Part shown: positions 16,543-25,125 of the stretch, piece by piece
Layout: each line of letters opens with the position of its first letter
Position numbering within the stretch: the first letter of the stretch is position 1
Source: Frankia nepalensis
Lineage (GTDB): Bacteria; Actinomycetota; Actinomycetes; Frankiales; Frankiaceae
NCBI RefSeq assembly: GCF_016786325.1
Contig: NZ_JADWYU010000097.1
Coordinates: 1 to 64,000, forward strand
Reading direction: 5' to 3'
Length of the DNA stretch: 64,000 nucleotides
Translations under genes and position numbers: made by a program
Notes under the pieces: model-generated
The model's database searches: none
What the model saw: the letters and a program-made list of their open reading frames with translations, nothing else
What the model was told of the DNA's origin: nothing

Positions 16543-17562
16543 CTAGCTCTCGAGCCGGGCCGCCGGGCCGGTCGCGTCGGTGTCGCCGCCGGAGTTCCGG
16601 ACCGCCTCGCGTACCGGGCCGCACCACAGCTCGACGTGGCGCTCGACCAGGTCGTCGGGCATGTCGGCGAGGCTCAGCCAGGCGAAGACATGGTGGGCCG
16701 GCAGGCCGTCGAGGCGCCGACGCAGTTCCGCTACCGCGCCCGCCACGTCGAGCACCTGGAGCGCGCCGAGCCGCCCGGTGGCGGCGAGCCGTTGGCGCAC
16801 CTTGTCCTCGTCCAGCGGCGACGGGCGCGACCCGTCCGGACGGCGCATGAGCGCCCGGTAGGTGTTCTGCTGGTGCAGCCAGTGGGGGAGCAGCCGTTCG
16901 GCGGCGGCCGGGGGGTCGTCGGCCACCAGGATGTCGACGAGCCCGCCCATCCGCGCGTCGCCCGGATCGTGGCCACCCGCGGCCAGGCCCTGGCGGTAGG
17001 GCTCGAACAGGGCGCGGTCGAGGCTGAGCAGGCCCATACCGGCTCGCCCGGCCCGGTGGGCGCCCTTCGGTCCCTGGTAACCCAGCCAGAGCGGAAGCGG
17101 CCGTTGGACGGGGCCGGGGGTCACGTCGCCGGAGCCGAGCAGCCGTCTGACCTCCAGCGCGACGGAGTCGGTCCTGTCGAACCGCCGGGCCATGTCGACG
17201 TCGAAGGCGTCGTACTCGGCTTGCGCGTAGCCGGCGCCGAGGCCCAGCTCGACGCGGCCCGAGGAGATCACGTCGACCAGCGCGGCCTCCTCGGCGATGT
17301 GCCGGGGATGGCGCAGCGGCGCGAGCACGACCGCCGTGCCCAGCCGCAGGTTCGTCGTCCGCGCGGCCACGGCCGCGGCCAGCACGAGCGGCTGGGGCAG
17401 GTAGCCGTCGGCGAAGCCATGGTGCTCGGTGAACCAGGCGGCGTCGCATCCGAGTGCCTCGGCGCCCGCGAGCAGCTCCAGGGTGCGCGCGCCGTGCGCG
17501 GCCGCCGACCTGCCCGACGAGTCCAGCCGGCGGAAGTCGACGAAGAGCCCGAAGGTCGTCAC
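16543..17562 (-). CDS. LLM class flavin/F420-dependent oxidoreductase
   Basis: A 339-residue luciferase-like TIM barrel using FMN or F420. Diagnostic stretches are DAAWFTEHHGFADGYLPQPL, NLRLGTAVVLAPLRHP and VISSGRVELGLGAGYAQAEY. The first strand TTFGLFVDFRRL follows a GTG whose bases overlap the stop of the SnoaL-like gene (GTGA), which fixes the start. Enzymes of this class oxygenate or reduce small substrates; two others occur at 20634 and 31396. A large hairpin follows it. Confidence 0.88.
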   Translation of the reverse strand: MTTFGLFVDFRRLDSSGRSAAAHGARTLELLAGAEALGCDAAWFTEHHGFADGYLPQPLVLAAAVAARTTNLRLGTAVVLAPLRHPRHIAEEAALVDVISSGRVELGLGAGYAQAEYDAFDVDMARRFDRTDSVALEVRRLLGSGDVTPGPVQRPLPLWLGYQGPKGAHRAGRAGMGLLSLDRALFEPYRQGLAAGGHDPGDARMGGLVDILVADDPPAAAERLLPHWLHQQNTYRALMRRPDGSRPSPLDEDKVRQRLAATGRLGALQVLDVAGAVAELRRRLDGLPAHHVFAWLSLADMPDDLVERHVELWCGPVREAVRNSGGDTDATGPAARLES

Positions 17563-18158
17563 GAGCCGTCCCTGGTGTGCTGAGAGCCGCCCTGCCCGGT
17601 ACCGCCGTCCCGCGCGCCGCCGTACTGGGGGTCCGCGCATTCGGCCCAGAAGGCGCGCCAGGAGGGTTCGTCATACGGCACGGTGCCCACGCCGTCATGA
17701 TGCTCCGGCCACCGCGCGGCGCGCTGGCCCAGCGGGCGCTCGGCCGTCTCGACCCCGAACCACAGCTCGTGGCCGCGCGAGACGAACCGCCACGCGCCGT
17801 CCACCCGGCGGTAGCTGTCCCGGTAGAGGATCGCCTGCTCGACGAAGCGCCCCGGGTGGGGACCGTCCCGGGTCTCGATGTACCCGCGGCAGTAGACGAG
17901 CCCGTGCGCCTCGTCGTCGTCGTCGAAGTCGATGAGGTGGTTGCCGACGAAGAGGACCGTGACGCCCACCTCGCTCATCGACCGGCGGAACCGCCGTTTC
18001 ATCGCCTCGACGGCGGACGGTATCCACAGCTCGGCGACCGCGTCCGTGTCCCGGCTGTCGAGCCCCCAGGCATACCGATAGGCGAGCTGGCGGATCTCGT
18101 CCCGGTCCCCGACCCGCCGTAAGCGCCGCAGGTCCTCCGTGGTCAGGTCAGTGGTCAT
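17559..18158 (-). CDS. SnoaL-like / NTF2-fold protein
   Basis: A 199-residue alpha-plus-beta barrel protein. DRDEIRQLAYRYAWGLDSRDTDAVAELW is the opening helix pair typical of SnoaL_4 proteins. Later strands VGNHLIDFDDDDEAHGLVYCRGYIE and AILYRDSYRRVDGAWRFVSRGHELW complete the cone. Such proteins act as hydratases, isomerases or small-ligand carriers beside SDR and luciferase-like genes. The last 35 residues are Gly/Arg-rich. A four-base overlap with the next start shows coupling. The function is not specified by visible catalytic residues. Confidence 0.82.
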   Translation of the reverse strand: MTTDLTTEDLRRLRRVGDRDEIRQLAYRYAWGLDSRDTDAVAELWIPSAVEAMKRRFRRSMSEVGVTVLFVGNHLIDFDDDDEAHGLVYCRGYIETRDGPHPGRFVEQAILYRDSYRRVDGAWRFVSRGHELWFGVETAERPLGQRAARWPEHHDGVGTVPYDEPSWRAFWAECADPQYGGARDGGTGQGGSQHTRDGS

Positions 18159-18203
18159 GACAGCCGTATCCCTCCGGTAGCCGGATCGCCGCGGTAGGGC
18201 GGC

Positions 18204-18983
18204 CTACTTGGGCTGGAGGCGGGCGCCGCCGTCGATGCGGATGACCTCGGCGTTCAGGTAGCTGTTGGTGATCAGTTCGACGGCGAGCGTGGCGAACTCG
18301 TCGGCGGTGCCGAGCCGATGCGGGAAGAGGACGTCCCGCTTGAGCTTCTCCTTGAACGCCTCGGAGCCGGGGCCCTCGCCGTAGATCGGGGTGTCGATCA
18401 TGCCGGGGGCGATGCAGTTGACCCGTACCCCGATGACGGACAGGTCGCGGGCGACCGGCAGCGTCATGCCGACGACCCCGCCCTTGGAGGTGGAATAGGC
18501 GGCCTGGCCGATCTGGCCGTCGAAGGCCGCCAGCGACGCGGTGTTGACGATCGCGCCGCGCTCCCCGTCGGCCGTCAGCGGGTCGGTGGCCGCCATCGCG
18601 GTCGCGACGATCCGGATGGCGTCGAACGTGCCGATCGTGTTGACCTCGATGACCCGGCGGAACGCGTCGAGGCTGTGGGCCGAGTCGTAGGTGCCGTCCC
18701 TGCCGATGGTGCGCCCGGCCCAGCCGATGCCGGCGCAGTTCACCAGGGCGCGCACCGGCCCCAGACCCTTGGCCACCTCGGTCGCGGCGATGATGGCCTC
18801 GGTCGAGGTGACGTCGACGTGCGCGAACACGCCGCCGACCTCCTCCGCGACGGCCGCGCCCTTCGCGTCGTCCCGGTCGGCGACCACGACGCGCGCGCCC
18901 CGCGCCGCCAGCAGCCGCGCGACCGCCGCGCCCAGCCCCGACGCCCCGCCGGTGACGATCGCCACCGAGTCCCTGATGTCCAC
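18204..18983 (-). CDS. SDR, 3-hydroxyacyl-CoA dehydrogenase type II-like
   Basis: A 259-residue SDR opening [20 protein letters not shown], close in style to HSD10/type II 3-hydroxyacyl-CoA dehydrogenases. It has [12 protein letters not shown], a Ser in [11 protein letters not shown], the catalytic pair YSTSK, and an N-terminal-like aspartate in ADRDD that favours NAD. The GTG start is preceded by GGAGG at five bases. It is divergent from the carboxylase gene and first in an operon with the SnoaL-like and luciferase-like genes. The likely step is oxidation of a beta-hydroxyacyl-CoA to the keto form. Confidence 0.92.
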   Translation of the reverse strand: MDIRDSVAIVTGGASGLGAAVARLLAARGARVVVADRDDAKGAAVAEEVGGVFAHVDVTSTEAIIAATEVAKGLGPVRALVNCAGIGWAGRTIGRDGTYDSAHSLDAFRRVIEVNTIGTFDAIRIVATAMAATDPLTADGERGAIVNTASLAAFDGQIGQAAYSTSKGGVVGMTLPVARDLSVIGVRVNCIAPGMIDTPIYGEGPGSEAFKEKLKRDVLFPHRLGTADEFATLAVELITNSYLNAEVIRIDGGARLQPK

Positions 18984-19024
18984 GCCGTCCTCCGGTCCAT
19001 CCCGTCCGACCCGCTGGATTCCGC

Positions 19025-19039
19025 TGGAACTGCATTCTA
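19025..19039 (-). promoter_or_regulatory. Candidate promoter/operator between SDR and carboxylase genes
   Basis: On the minus strand TAGAATGCAGTTCCA contains a -10-like TAGAAT about 50 bases before the SDR start. It also forms an imperfect dyad (AGAAT and GTTCC) that recalls half-sites of TetR-type lipid regulators. The 145-base divergent spacer has no other clear signal. Confidence 0.3.
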
Positions 19040-19128
19040 GGGATGGCGGGTCCGAGAGAAGCGGAACCGGCCCGGCGCGGCACGCTGACCTCTTGCGGCG
19101 GAGAAACAGGGTTCCATACTGTGGTCGG

Positions 19129-20637
19129 GTGGCGGACGACTTGCACGGGTGGGGCCCGGCGCTGGCCGAGATCGGCGGCCGCAAGGCGGTGGCCGCCGCC
19201 ATGGGTGGCGAGGGCCGCCTCGTCCGGCAGGCCGCGCGCGGCCGGCTGAACGCCCGCGAGCGGCTGGCCGCCCTGTTCGACAAGGACACCTTCTACGAGA
19301 TCGGCGCTCTCGTCGGCGCCACGGACGACCCGCCGGCGCCCGCCGACGCGTTCGTCGCCGGTGCCGGGCGGATCGACGGGCGCCCGGCGCTCGCCGGGGC
19401 CGAGGACGTCACCGTGCTCGGCGGCTCGATCGGCACCGGCGCCGCCGACAAGCGCTACCGCCTGACCCAGCTCGCCCGCCAGGAGCGGGTGCCGCTGGTG
19501 ATGATGCTCGAGGGCGCGGGCCACCGGGTCACCGGACACGCGACCGGCCGCCGTCCTGGCGACCTCGGCGGACTGGTCGAGCTGTCCGGCCTGGTGCCGA
19601 TGGTCTGCCTGGTGCTGGGCGCCTCCGCCGGCCACGGCGCGCTGACCGCCCCGATCTGCGACTTCGTCGCGATGACCGCGACCGCGTCGATCTTCTCCGC
19701 GGGCCCGCCGCTGGTCCGCTCGGCGACCGGTGAACAGATCAGCAAGGAGGACCTCGGCGGGCCTGACGTCGCCGCCGCCACCGGTGGCGTCGTGCACAAC
19801 GTCGTCGCCGACGACGCCGAGGCGATCGCGCTCGCCCGCCGCTACCTGCGCTACTTCCCGCTCAATTCCGTCGAGCCACCACCGCGGCGGCTCGACGGCC
19901 CGGACGTCGGGCCGCGCCGGGTCGACGAGCTGCTCGAACTGATCCCGCCTGATCCCCGCCGGCCTTACGCCATCCGGCCGGTGCTCGAGGCCGTCGTCGA
20001 CGACGGCGAGCTGCTGGAGGTGCAGCCGCACTTCGGCTCCTCGCTGGTGACCGCGCTCGCCCACCTCGGCGGGCACGCCGTCGCGATCGTCGCCAACGAC
20101 CCGAGCGTGCTCGCCGGCGCCATCGACTCGGACGCCGCCGACAAGGCGGCTCACTTCCTGCAGGTGGCCGGGGCGTTCGGCCTGCCGTGCGTGTTCCTCG
20201 CCGACAACCCCGGGGTGCTCGCCGGCAGCGCCGCCGAGCGGGCCGGCATCCTGCGCCACGCCGCCCGGATGTACGCCGTCCAGCACCGGCTGACGGTCCC
20301 GAAGCTGCATGTGACGCTGCGCAAGGCGTTCGGGTTCGGGTCGTCGGTGATGGCGATGAACCCCTTCGACGGCCAGACGCTCACGCTGGCCTTCCCGTCG
20401 ATCACGCTGGGCGCGCTGCCGGCCGGCTCCACCGCGAGCAGGATCGAGGATCCCGAGGAGCGGGCGCGGGTGGCCGCCGAGCAGGCGAGGGCGTCCGTCA
20501 CCGGCGGCGCGAGGCTCTCCTACGACGACGTCATCGACCCGCGCGAGCTGCGCAACGCCCTGCTCGCCGGACTGATGCTCAGCGAGGGCCGCGAGTGGGG
20601 TGGCTCTTCCCAGGCGCCCGCCGGGATCCTCCCGTGA
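19129..20637 (+). CDS. Acyl-CoA carboxylase beta subunit (carboxyltransferase)
   Basis: A 502-residue carboxyltransferase with two crotonase-like halves. GRLNARERLAALFDKDTFYEIG opens the domain. The first oxyanion region is in MMLEGAGHRVTGHATGRRPG, and the second half shows VFLADNPGVLAGSAAERAG and AFGFGSSVMAMNPFDGQT. It would transfer CO2 from biotin to an acyl-CoA alpha carbon, or act in reverse. It needs a biotin carboxylase/carrier subunit, which is not in the window. Start is a GTG with weak upstream spacing support. The stop overlaps the next start as GTGA, so the two are co-translated. Confidence 0.9.
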   Translation: MADDLHGWGPALAEIGGRKAVAAAMGGEGRLVRQAARGRLNARERLAALFDKDTFYEIGALVGATDDPPAPADAFVAGAGRIDGRPALAGAEDVTVLGGSIGTGAADKRYRLTQLARQERVPLVMMLEGAGHRVTGHATGRRPGDLGGLVELSGLVPMVCLVLGASAGHGALTAPICDFVAMTATASIFSAGPPLVRSATGEQISKEDLGGPDVAAATGGVVHNVVADDAEAIALARRYLRYFPLNSVEPPPRRLDGPDVGPRRVDELLELIPPDPRRPYAIRPVLEAVVDDGELLEVQPHFGSSLVTALAHLGGHAVAIVANDPSVLAGAIDSDAADKAAHFLQVAGAFGLPCVFLADNPGVLAGSAAERAGILRHAARMYAVQHRLTVPKLHVTLRKAFGFGSSVMAMNPFDGQTLTLAFPSITLGALPAGSTASRIEDPEERARVAAEQARASVTGGARLSYDDVIDPRELRNALLAGLMLSEGREWGGSSQAPAGILP

Positions 20638-21683
20638 CGGCGACCGGAGTCGCGCTCAAGCTGGGACTGCGGCTGAGCCTCTACCGGGCGGCGCGGCTCG
20701 CGGTGCCCGTCGACGAGGTCCGGCACGCCGAGAGCCTCGGCTACCACTCGGTCTGGACCGCCGAGGCCTACGGCAGCGACGCGCTCACCCCGCTGGCCTA
20801 CCTCGCCGCGCACACCGAGCGGATCCGGCTTGGCACGGCGGTCGTCCAGCTAGCCGCCCGGCCGCCGGCCACGCTCGCGATGCAGGCGATGACGATCGAC
20901 GCGCTGGCCGGCGGCAACCGGGTGATCCTCGGGGTCGGACTGTCCGGCCCGCAGATCGTCGAGGGCTGGTACGGCCAGCCGTGGGGCCGGCCGAACGCGC
21001 GGCTGCGGGACTACGTGACGATCGTGCGCAAGGTGCTGGCGCGCGAGGAGCCCGTCGCCCACGACGGCCGGGAGATCCGGCTGCCCTACACCGGGCCGGG
21101 CGCGCTCGGCCAGGGCAAGCCGCTCAAGTCGATCATGCATCCGGTGGCGCCGGTCCCGATCTGGCTCGGCGCCGGCGGGCCGCGCAACACCGCGCTCGCC
21201 GCCGAGCTGTGCGACGGCTGGCTGCCGATGGGGCTGCCCGCCGACGGCGTGCCCGCCCCGGCGCGGGAACGGGTCGAGCACGGCGGTTTCGAGATCTTCA
21301 CCGGCGCTTCCGTCACCATCACCGACGACGTGCGCGGCACGCTCGACGCGATGCGCCCGCTCACCGCGATGTACGTGGGCGGGATGGGCAGCGAGACGCA
21401 CAACTACCACCGCGACGCGATGGCACGCCGCGGCTTCCCGGAGGCGGCGGACCGGGTCGTCGAGCTGTGGCGCTCGGGGCGCAGGACCGAGGCGATGGCG
21501 GCCGTCCCCGACGACTACCTGGAGCAGAGCGCCCTCGTCGGCTCGCCGGCCAGGATCCGGCGGCGCTGGGCGGCGGGGTACGTCCCGCCGGGGGTCACCG
21601 GCCTGATCGTCGACGCCCGCCAGCCGGAGGCGCTGGAGCTGATGGCCGACCTGGCCGGTACCAGGGAGGGCACCGCGCCATGA
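20634..21683 (+). CDS. LLM class F420-dependent oxidoreductase
   Basis: A 349-residue luciferase-like protein. VRHAESLGYHSVWTAEAYGSDALTPLAYLAAHTERIRLGTAV is the N-terminal barrel signature. NRVILGVGLSGPQIVEGWYGQPW and PVPIWLGAGGPRNTALAAELCDGWLP are typical of F420-dependent members. The GTG start overlaps the carboxylase stop (GTGA), and its own stop overlaps a short downstream ORF (ATGA). It probably oxidises or reduces the acyl-CoA or alcohol handled by its neighbours. Length is normal and nothing looks broken. Confidence 0.9.
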   Translation: MTATGVALKLGLRLSLYRAARLAVPVDEVRHAESLGYHSVWTAEAYGSDALTPLAYLAAHTERIRLGTAVVQLAARPPATLAMQAMTIDALAGGNRVILGVGLSGPQIVEGWYGQPWGRPNARLRDYVTIVRKVLAREEPVAHDGREIRLPYTGPGALGQGKPLKSIMHPVAPVPIWLGAGGPRNTALAAELCDGWLPMGLPADGVPAPARERVEHGGFEIFTGASVTITDDVRGTLDAMRPLTAMYVGGMGSETHNYHRDAMARRGFPEAADRVVELWRSGRRTEAMAAVPDDYLEQSALVGSPARIRRRWAAGYVPPGVTGLIVDARQPEALELMADLAGTREGTAP

Positions 21684-21775
21684 GTGACCGCGGCACGGAC
21701 GACGGCGAGAAGAGCGACGGCGACATGAGTACCTACGACATCGAGTGCCTACGACATCGAGTGCCCACGAGATGA
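21680..21775 (+). CDS. 31-residue coupling ORF between oxidoreductase and hydratase genes
   Basis: A charged peptide beginning MSDRGTDDGEKSDGDMSTYD. Its ATG overlaps the luciferase-like stop (ATGA) and its TGA overlaps the hydratase ATG (ATGA), so translation could pass through without a gap. It begins with the same ATGAGTGAC as the hydratase gene and contains a tandem 16-bp duplication. It may be a remnant of the hydratase 5' end after local duplication, or a functional coupling ORF. Confidence 0.4.
   Translation: MSDRGTDDGEKSDGDMSTYDIECLRHRVPTR
21732..21763. repeat. Tandem 16-bp duplication before the enoyl-CoA hydratase start
   Basis: CCTACGACATCGAGTG occurs twice in a row, followed by CC. 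Sixteen is not a multiple of three, so gain or loss of a unit changes the frame of the short coupling ORF. Confidence 0.85.
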
Positions 21776-22662
21776 GTGACTACGAGCACCTGCTGGTCGA
21801 CGCGCCCGCGGCCGGGGTCCGGCGGATCACGCTGAACCGGCCGGAGAAGCGCAACGCCATCTCCACCCCGTTGCGGACCGAGCTGCTCGACGCGCTGCGG
21901 GCCCATGACGTCGACCCGGACGTGCGGGTGAGCATCATCCGGGGCGCGGGGCCGTGCTTCTCGGCCGGCTACGACCTGGGCTCACCGCTGATGGCCGACC
22001 CGCCGTTCTACTCGGCGCCCGGCCCTGGGCAGTGGGCCCGCCAGGTGGGCGACACCTGGTTCAGCCTCTGGGACCTGGCCAAGCCGGTGATCGCCCAGAT
22101 CCACGGCTACGCGATCGCCGGCGCCACCGAGCTCGCCTCCGCCTGCGACCTGGTCTACGTCGCCGAGGACGCGATGATCAGCTACCCGGTGGTCCGGGTG
22201 GCGAGCCCCCCGGACTGGCAGTACCACACGGTGCTGCTCGGCCTGCGCCGCGCGATGGAGCTGATGCTGACCGGCGACGGCATCGACGGTGTCGAGGCCG
22301 CCCGGATCGGCTTCGCCAACCGGGCCTACCCGGCGGACCGGCTCGCCGACGAGGTACTCGCCATCGCGGTCCGCGTCGCCGGCGTGCCCAGCGACCTCAC
22401 CCAGATCAACAAACGGTCGGTGCATCGCGCGTTCGACGTCTGGGGCGCCCGCGCGGCGATCCGCGCCGGCACGGAGCTCGCGGCGCTCGCCACCCACACC
22501 GACTCGGCGGCGCATTTCCGCCGTGACGCGCTGGGCGCCGTGAAGTCCGCCGTCGCCGATGGCGCCGGCGGTGGCGGCGGCGTTACTGGCGCCGCCAGCG
22601 CCGCTGGCGCCGCTGGCGCCGCTGGCGCCGAGAAGAATGGAAAGGATAACAACACGGACTGA
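21772..22662 (+). CDS. Enoyl-CoA hydratase/isomerase family protein
   Basis: A 296-residue crotonase-fold protein. RITLNRPEKRNAISTPL, the oxyanion loop in GAGPCFSAGYDL and HGYAIAGATELASACDLVY are clear. The first catalytic Glu position (ATELASACD) is kept. The second, normally P-E-x-x-L-G, reads SYPVVRVASPPDW here, so a standard hydratase mechanism is doubtful. The last 35 residues are a Gly/Ala-rich tail built from a GCCGCTGGC DNA repeat. The ATG at 21772 fits the fold and the ATGA junction with the small ORF upstream. Likely acyl-CoA substrate; reaction uncertain. Confidence 0.88.
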   Translation: MSDYEHLLVDAPAAGVRRITLNRPEKRNAISTPLRTELLDALRAHDVDPDVRVSIIRGAGPCFSAGYDLGSPLMADPPFYSAPGPGQWARQVGDTWFSLWDLAKPVIAQIHGYAIAGATELASACDLVYVAEDAMISYPVVRVASPPDWQYHTVLLGLRRAMELMLTGDGIDGVEAARIGFANRAYPADRLADEVLAIAVRVAGVPSDLTQINKRSVHRAFDVWGARAAIRAGTELAALATHTDSAAHFRRDALGAVKSAVADGAGGGGGVTGAASAAGAAGAAGAEKNGKDNNTD

Positions 22663-22757
22663 CTTGTGTCGCGTTGTGGGCTGTGTCACCCTCGAATTCG
22701 AAAAGGCGTGCGCGGATTGACGCGCATGTTCCCCAGTTGCGAGGGTGAGGTATTCCT

Positions 22758-24131
22758 GTGCGATTACATCGCATTGCCGCCGTGGCGGCGGCCGGGTTGC
22801 TGTGCGTCGCCGCGTGCGGCGGCGGTGGCGACGGCGCCGGCGCGAGTGGTGGTGGCGGGTCGGCGGCGACGCCGACGGTCGACCCGAATGCCTTCCGGCC
22901 GGGCGCGACGACCGGCTGGTCCGACGGCGGGGTGACGGTCGACGCGGCGGGCCTGCGCTGCGCGGACGCCCCCACGGACCCGGCGCGTGGTCTCACCGCG
23001 ACCGAGATCAGGGTGGGTGGCCTGGCGAGCCTCACCGCCCCGGGCGGCGCCGCCCTGGCCGGCGCGGAGCTGGGCGCCGAGGTCCGCTTCAAACGGGCCA
23101 ACGACTCGGGCGGCGTGCACGGTCGAAAGATCAACTATCTGGGCACGAAGGACGACGGGACCGACCCCGGCCGTTCCGTGCAACTGGCACAGAGTATTGC
23201 CGAGCGTGACCAGGTCTTCGCTGTCGTCCCGGCTATCTCCGCGTTCCCGAACTTCCTCGACCCGCTGTGTCAGGCAGGTATCCCGTTCTTCGGGTGGGGC
23301 ACGAACACCGCGATGTGCGAGAACGCGCTCGGTTTCGCCTTCACCGGCTGCCTGTTGCAGACCGACGACAAGTCCGTCCCGAGTTCCACCGGAATGCTCA
23401 CGAACACCGTGCTCGGTGGTGACCTCGCGGGCAAGACCGCCGCGGTGCTCGGCTCCGACAACGACTCCGCCCGCCAGGGCGTCGAGGTCTTCAAACGCAC
23501 CCTGGGGCTCGCCGGCCTGAAGGTGACGTACGCCGAGGCGGCGGCGCCGACCAGCGGCGTGAACGACGCGACCCCGATCGTCAACGCCATCATGACGTCC
23601 AACAAGGGTGCCCCTCCGGAAATCATGATCCTCAGCCTGTCGTTCCCCGCCACACTGAAGATCACGGAGGCGTTGCGCGCCGCCGGCTTCACCGGCGAGA
23701 TCGTCAACCAGGTCGGCTACGACCCGCGGCTCGCCAACTTCGCGTCGTTCAAGGACTCGCTCACCTATCTGCAGTGGGCGCCGCTGGAGTCGGCCGCGTC
23801 CTCGCCAGCCCTCGACCAGCTGAAGAAGGACTTCGCCGAGTACGCCCCGGACCAGACGATCAGCCTGACCGCGATGGCCGGCTACTGGTCAGCCGACTTC
23901 TTCCTCGCGGCGGTCGAGAAGGCCGGCCCTGACCTGACCGCCGCCTCGCTGCTCGAGTTGCTCAACGGCGGCGGTTACACCTATGAGGTTCCCGGCGCCG
24001 TCGCCGAGAGCCGCTGGCCGCTCAACCACAACGTCCCCACTCCCTGCGGCTCCGCGGTCCGGCTGGCCGACGGCCGCTTCGAGGTCGTCCAGCCCCTGGC
24101 CTGCGGCGCCACCATCCCCACCCGCGGCTGA
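22758..24131 (+). CDS. Branched-chain-type substrate-binding lipoprotein (orphan receptor)
   Basis: A 457-residue paralogue of the 5505-6872 protein. The signal peptide (IAAVAAAGLLCVAAC) ends in a lipobox. The mature part shows TATEIRVGGLASLTAPGG, GGVHGRKINYLGTKDDGTDP, FFGWGTNTAMCENALGF, GSDNDSARQGVEVFK and TAMAGYWSADFFLAAVEK. GTG start with GAGG upstream. It lies 95 bases after the hydratase gene and is followed by a stem-loop. As with its paralogues, no permease or ATPase is encoded nearby. The near-identical architecture suggests duplication and use with different catabolic modules. Confidence 0.9.
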   Translation: MRLHRIAAVAAAGLLCVAACGGGGDGAGASGGGGSAATPTVDPNAFRPGATTGWSDGGVTVDAAGLRCADAPTDPARGLTATEIRVGGLASLTAPGGAALAGAELGAEVRFKRANDSGGVHGRKINYLGTKDDGTDPGRSVQLAQSIAERDQVFAVVPAISAFPNFLDPLCQAGIPFFGWGTNTAMCENALGFAFTGCLLQTDDKSVPSSTGMLTNTVLGGDLAGKTAAVLGSDNDSARQGVEVFKRTLGLAGLKVTYAEAAAPTSGVNDATPIVNAIMTSNKGAPPEIMILSLSFPATLKITEALRAAGFTGEIVNQVGYDPRLANFASFKDSLTYLQWAPLESAASSPALDQLKKDFAEYAPDQTISLTAMAGYWSADFFLAAVEKAGPDLTAASLLELLNGGGYTYEVPGAVAESRWPLNHNVPTPCGSAVRLADGRFEVVQPLACGATIPTRG

Positions 24132-24161
24132 CCCCACCCGCCGCCGACCTCGCTCCGAAGG

Positions 24162-24204
24162 CGGGCTGGCGCCCGTCCGGCCTCGCCGCGCCGGCGCCAG
24201 CCCG
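24162..24204 (+). terminator. Stem-loop after the binding-lipoprotein gene
   Basis: A 12-bp perfect inverted repeat, CGGGCTGGCGCC (24162-24173) and its complement (24193-24204), 30 bases past the stop. High-GC terminator without a U-tract. Confidence 0.65.
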
Positions 24205-24304
24205 TCGTCCCCGGCCGCGAGCCGCGCGGCGGCCGGGCGGCAAGTGCCGTACCCAGCGACGTTCGCTCGGCCCGCTGGCCACTCATCCCGTGAGTGGCGG
24301 GCTC

Positions 24305-24354
24305 GAAGTGTCCGCCAGAACGCGAGCCAGGGACCGCGCTACCGCGGACACTTC
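24305..24354. repeat. 11-bp inverted repeat in a convergent spacer
   Basis: GAAGTGTCCGC (24305-24315) and its exact complement (24344-24354) flank 28 bases. The spacer 24132-24435 lies between the convergent lipoprotein and MarR genes, so this may be the MarR-side terminator. No gene is seen in that spacer. Confidence 0.6.
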
Positions 24355-24435
24355 ACCGGCGCCGGCACCGGCCCACGGCGCGGGCAAACTTCGCTGATGC
24401 GGCACTGGGCGGCGGGGTGGCGGGGCGCTACTCGC

Positions 24436-24939
24436 CTACGAGCCGCGGGGCCAGCGGCGGCCGGGGCCCTGGCCCTTTTCCATGGACATGTTGAACCGGG
24501 TGAGCAGGTGGGCGAGGGTCGCGAGGTCGGCCTGGTCCCAGTCGTGGACGTACTTGGTGATGCCGTTGACGGCCCAGGCGCGGTCGGCGCCCAACCGGTC
24601 CAACCCGTGCTCGGTGATTCGCAGCTTGCGGGCGATCCCGCCGTCCGGGTCCGGGATGCGCTCGACCAGACCGGCTCGTAACATCGCCGCGGTCTGTCGG
24701 TTGATCGTCGACGTGTCCAGGCCGAAGGCCTCGGAAAGCTGTCCGATGGACATCGGCCCCCCGGCCTCGATTCGGCTGAGCAGCAGATAGGCACTGCGGT
24801 CCAGCCGCTGCTCGGCCCCAGGAGCGGCGGCGCGCGCTGCCGCCGTCATGACCACGTATCTGCTGATCAGCATCAGCTCGCGCTCGATGTCCGCGACCTC
24901 GGCTAGCCCAATCGTGTCCGCGGTGGCTTGAGGCTTCAT
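24436..24939 (-). CDS. MarR family transcriptional regulator
   Basis: A 167-residue winged-helix regulator. RLDRSAYLLLSRIEAGGPMSIGQLSEAFGLDTSTINRQTAAMLRAGLVERI contains the helix-turn-helix, and PDPDGGIARKLRITEHGLDRL is the wing. N- and C-terminal helices would form the dimer. It faces the ArsR gene across a 186-base spacer with two near-identical palindromes just upstream of its start, consistent with autoregulation. Targets could include the upstream lipoprotein operon or the ArsR gene. The ligand is unknown. Confidence 0.92.
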   Translation of the reverse strand: MKPQATADTIGLAEVADIERELMLISRYVVMTAAARAAAPGAEQRLDRSAYLLLSRIEAGGPMSIGQLSEAFGLDTSTINRQTAAMLRAGLVERIPDPDGGIARKLRITEHGLDRLGADRAWAVNGITKYVHDWDQADLATLAHLLTRFNMSMEKGQGPGRRWPRGS

Positions 24940-24987
24940 CCGACGCTCCTCCCGCGTCCCCTTGGCCGACTTCCAGCGTACCTGCGA

Positions 24988-25020
24988 TGTGCGTAGTGCA
25001 CATTCTGTGCATGATGCACA
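24988..25020. promoter_or_regulatory. Tandem palindromic MarR-type operators
   Basis: Two 15-bp dyads three bases apart: TGTGCGTAGTGCACA (24988-25002, arms TGTGC/GCACA) and TGTGCATGATGCACA (25006-25020, perfect 7-bp arms around G). They lie about 50 bases upstream of the MarR start. The 18-bp spacing of equivalent positions would put two dimers on a similar face of the helix. Confidence 0.75.
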
Positions 25021-25086
25021 TGGAAGTGGTCAAACTCTCGCTCGAGGGTCGACGGCGCCGATGGTGCCGAGGCCGCCAGCGGTTGC

Positions 25087-25110
25087 CGACTTGATAACTT
25101 CTTCAAGTCG
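25087..25110. promoter_or_regulatory. Candidate ArsR operator
   Basis: CGACTTGA (25087-25094) and TCAAGTCG (25103-25110) form a perfect 8-bp dyad with an AT-rich 8-base centre, ending 15 bases before the ArsR GTG start. The position would block transcription or translation initiation. Confidence 0.65.
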
Positions 25111-25125
25111 ATAAGGGGTGACGCC

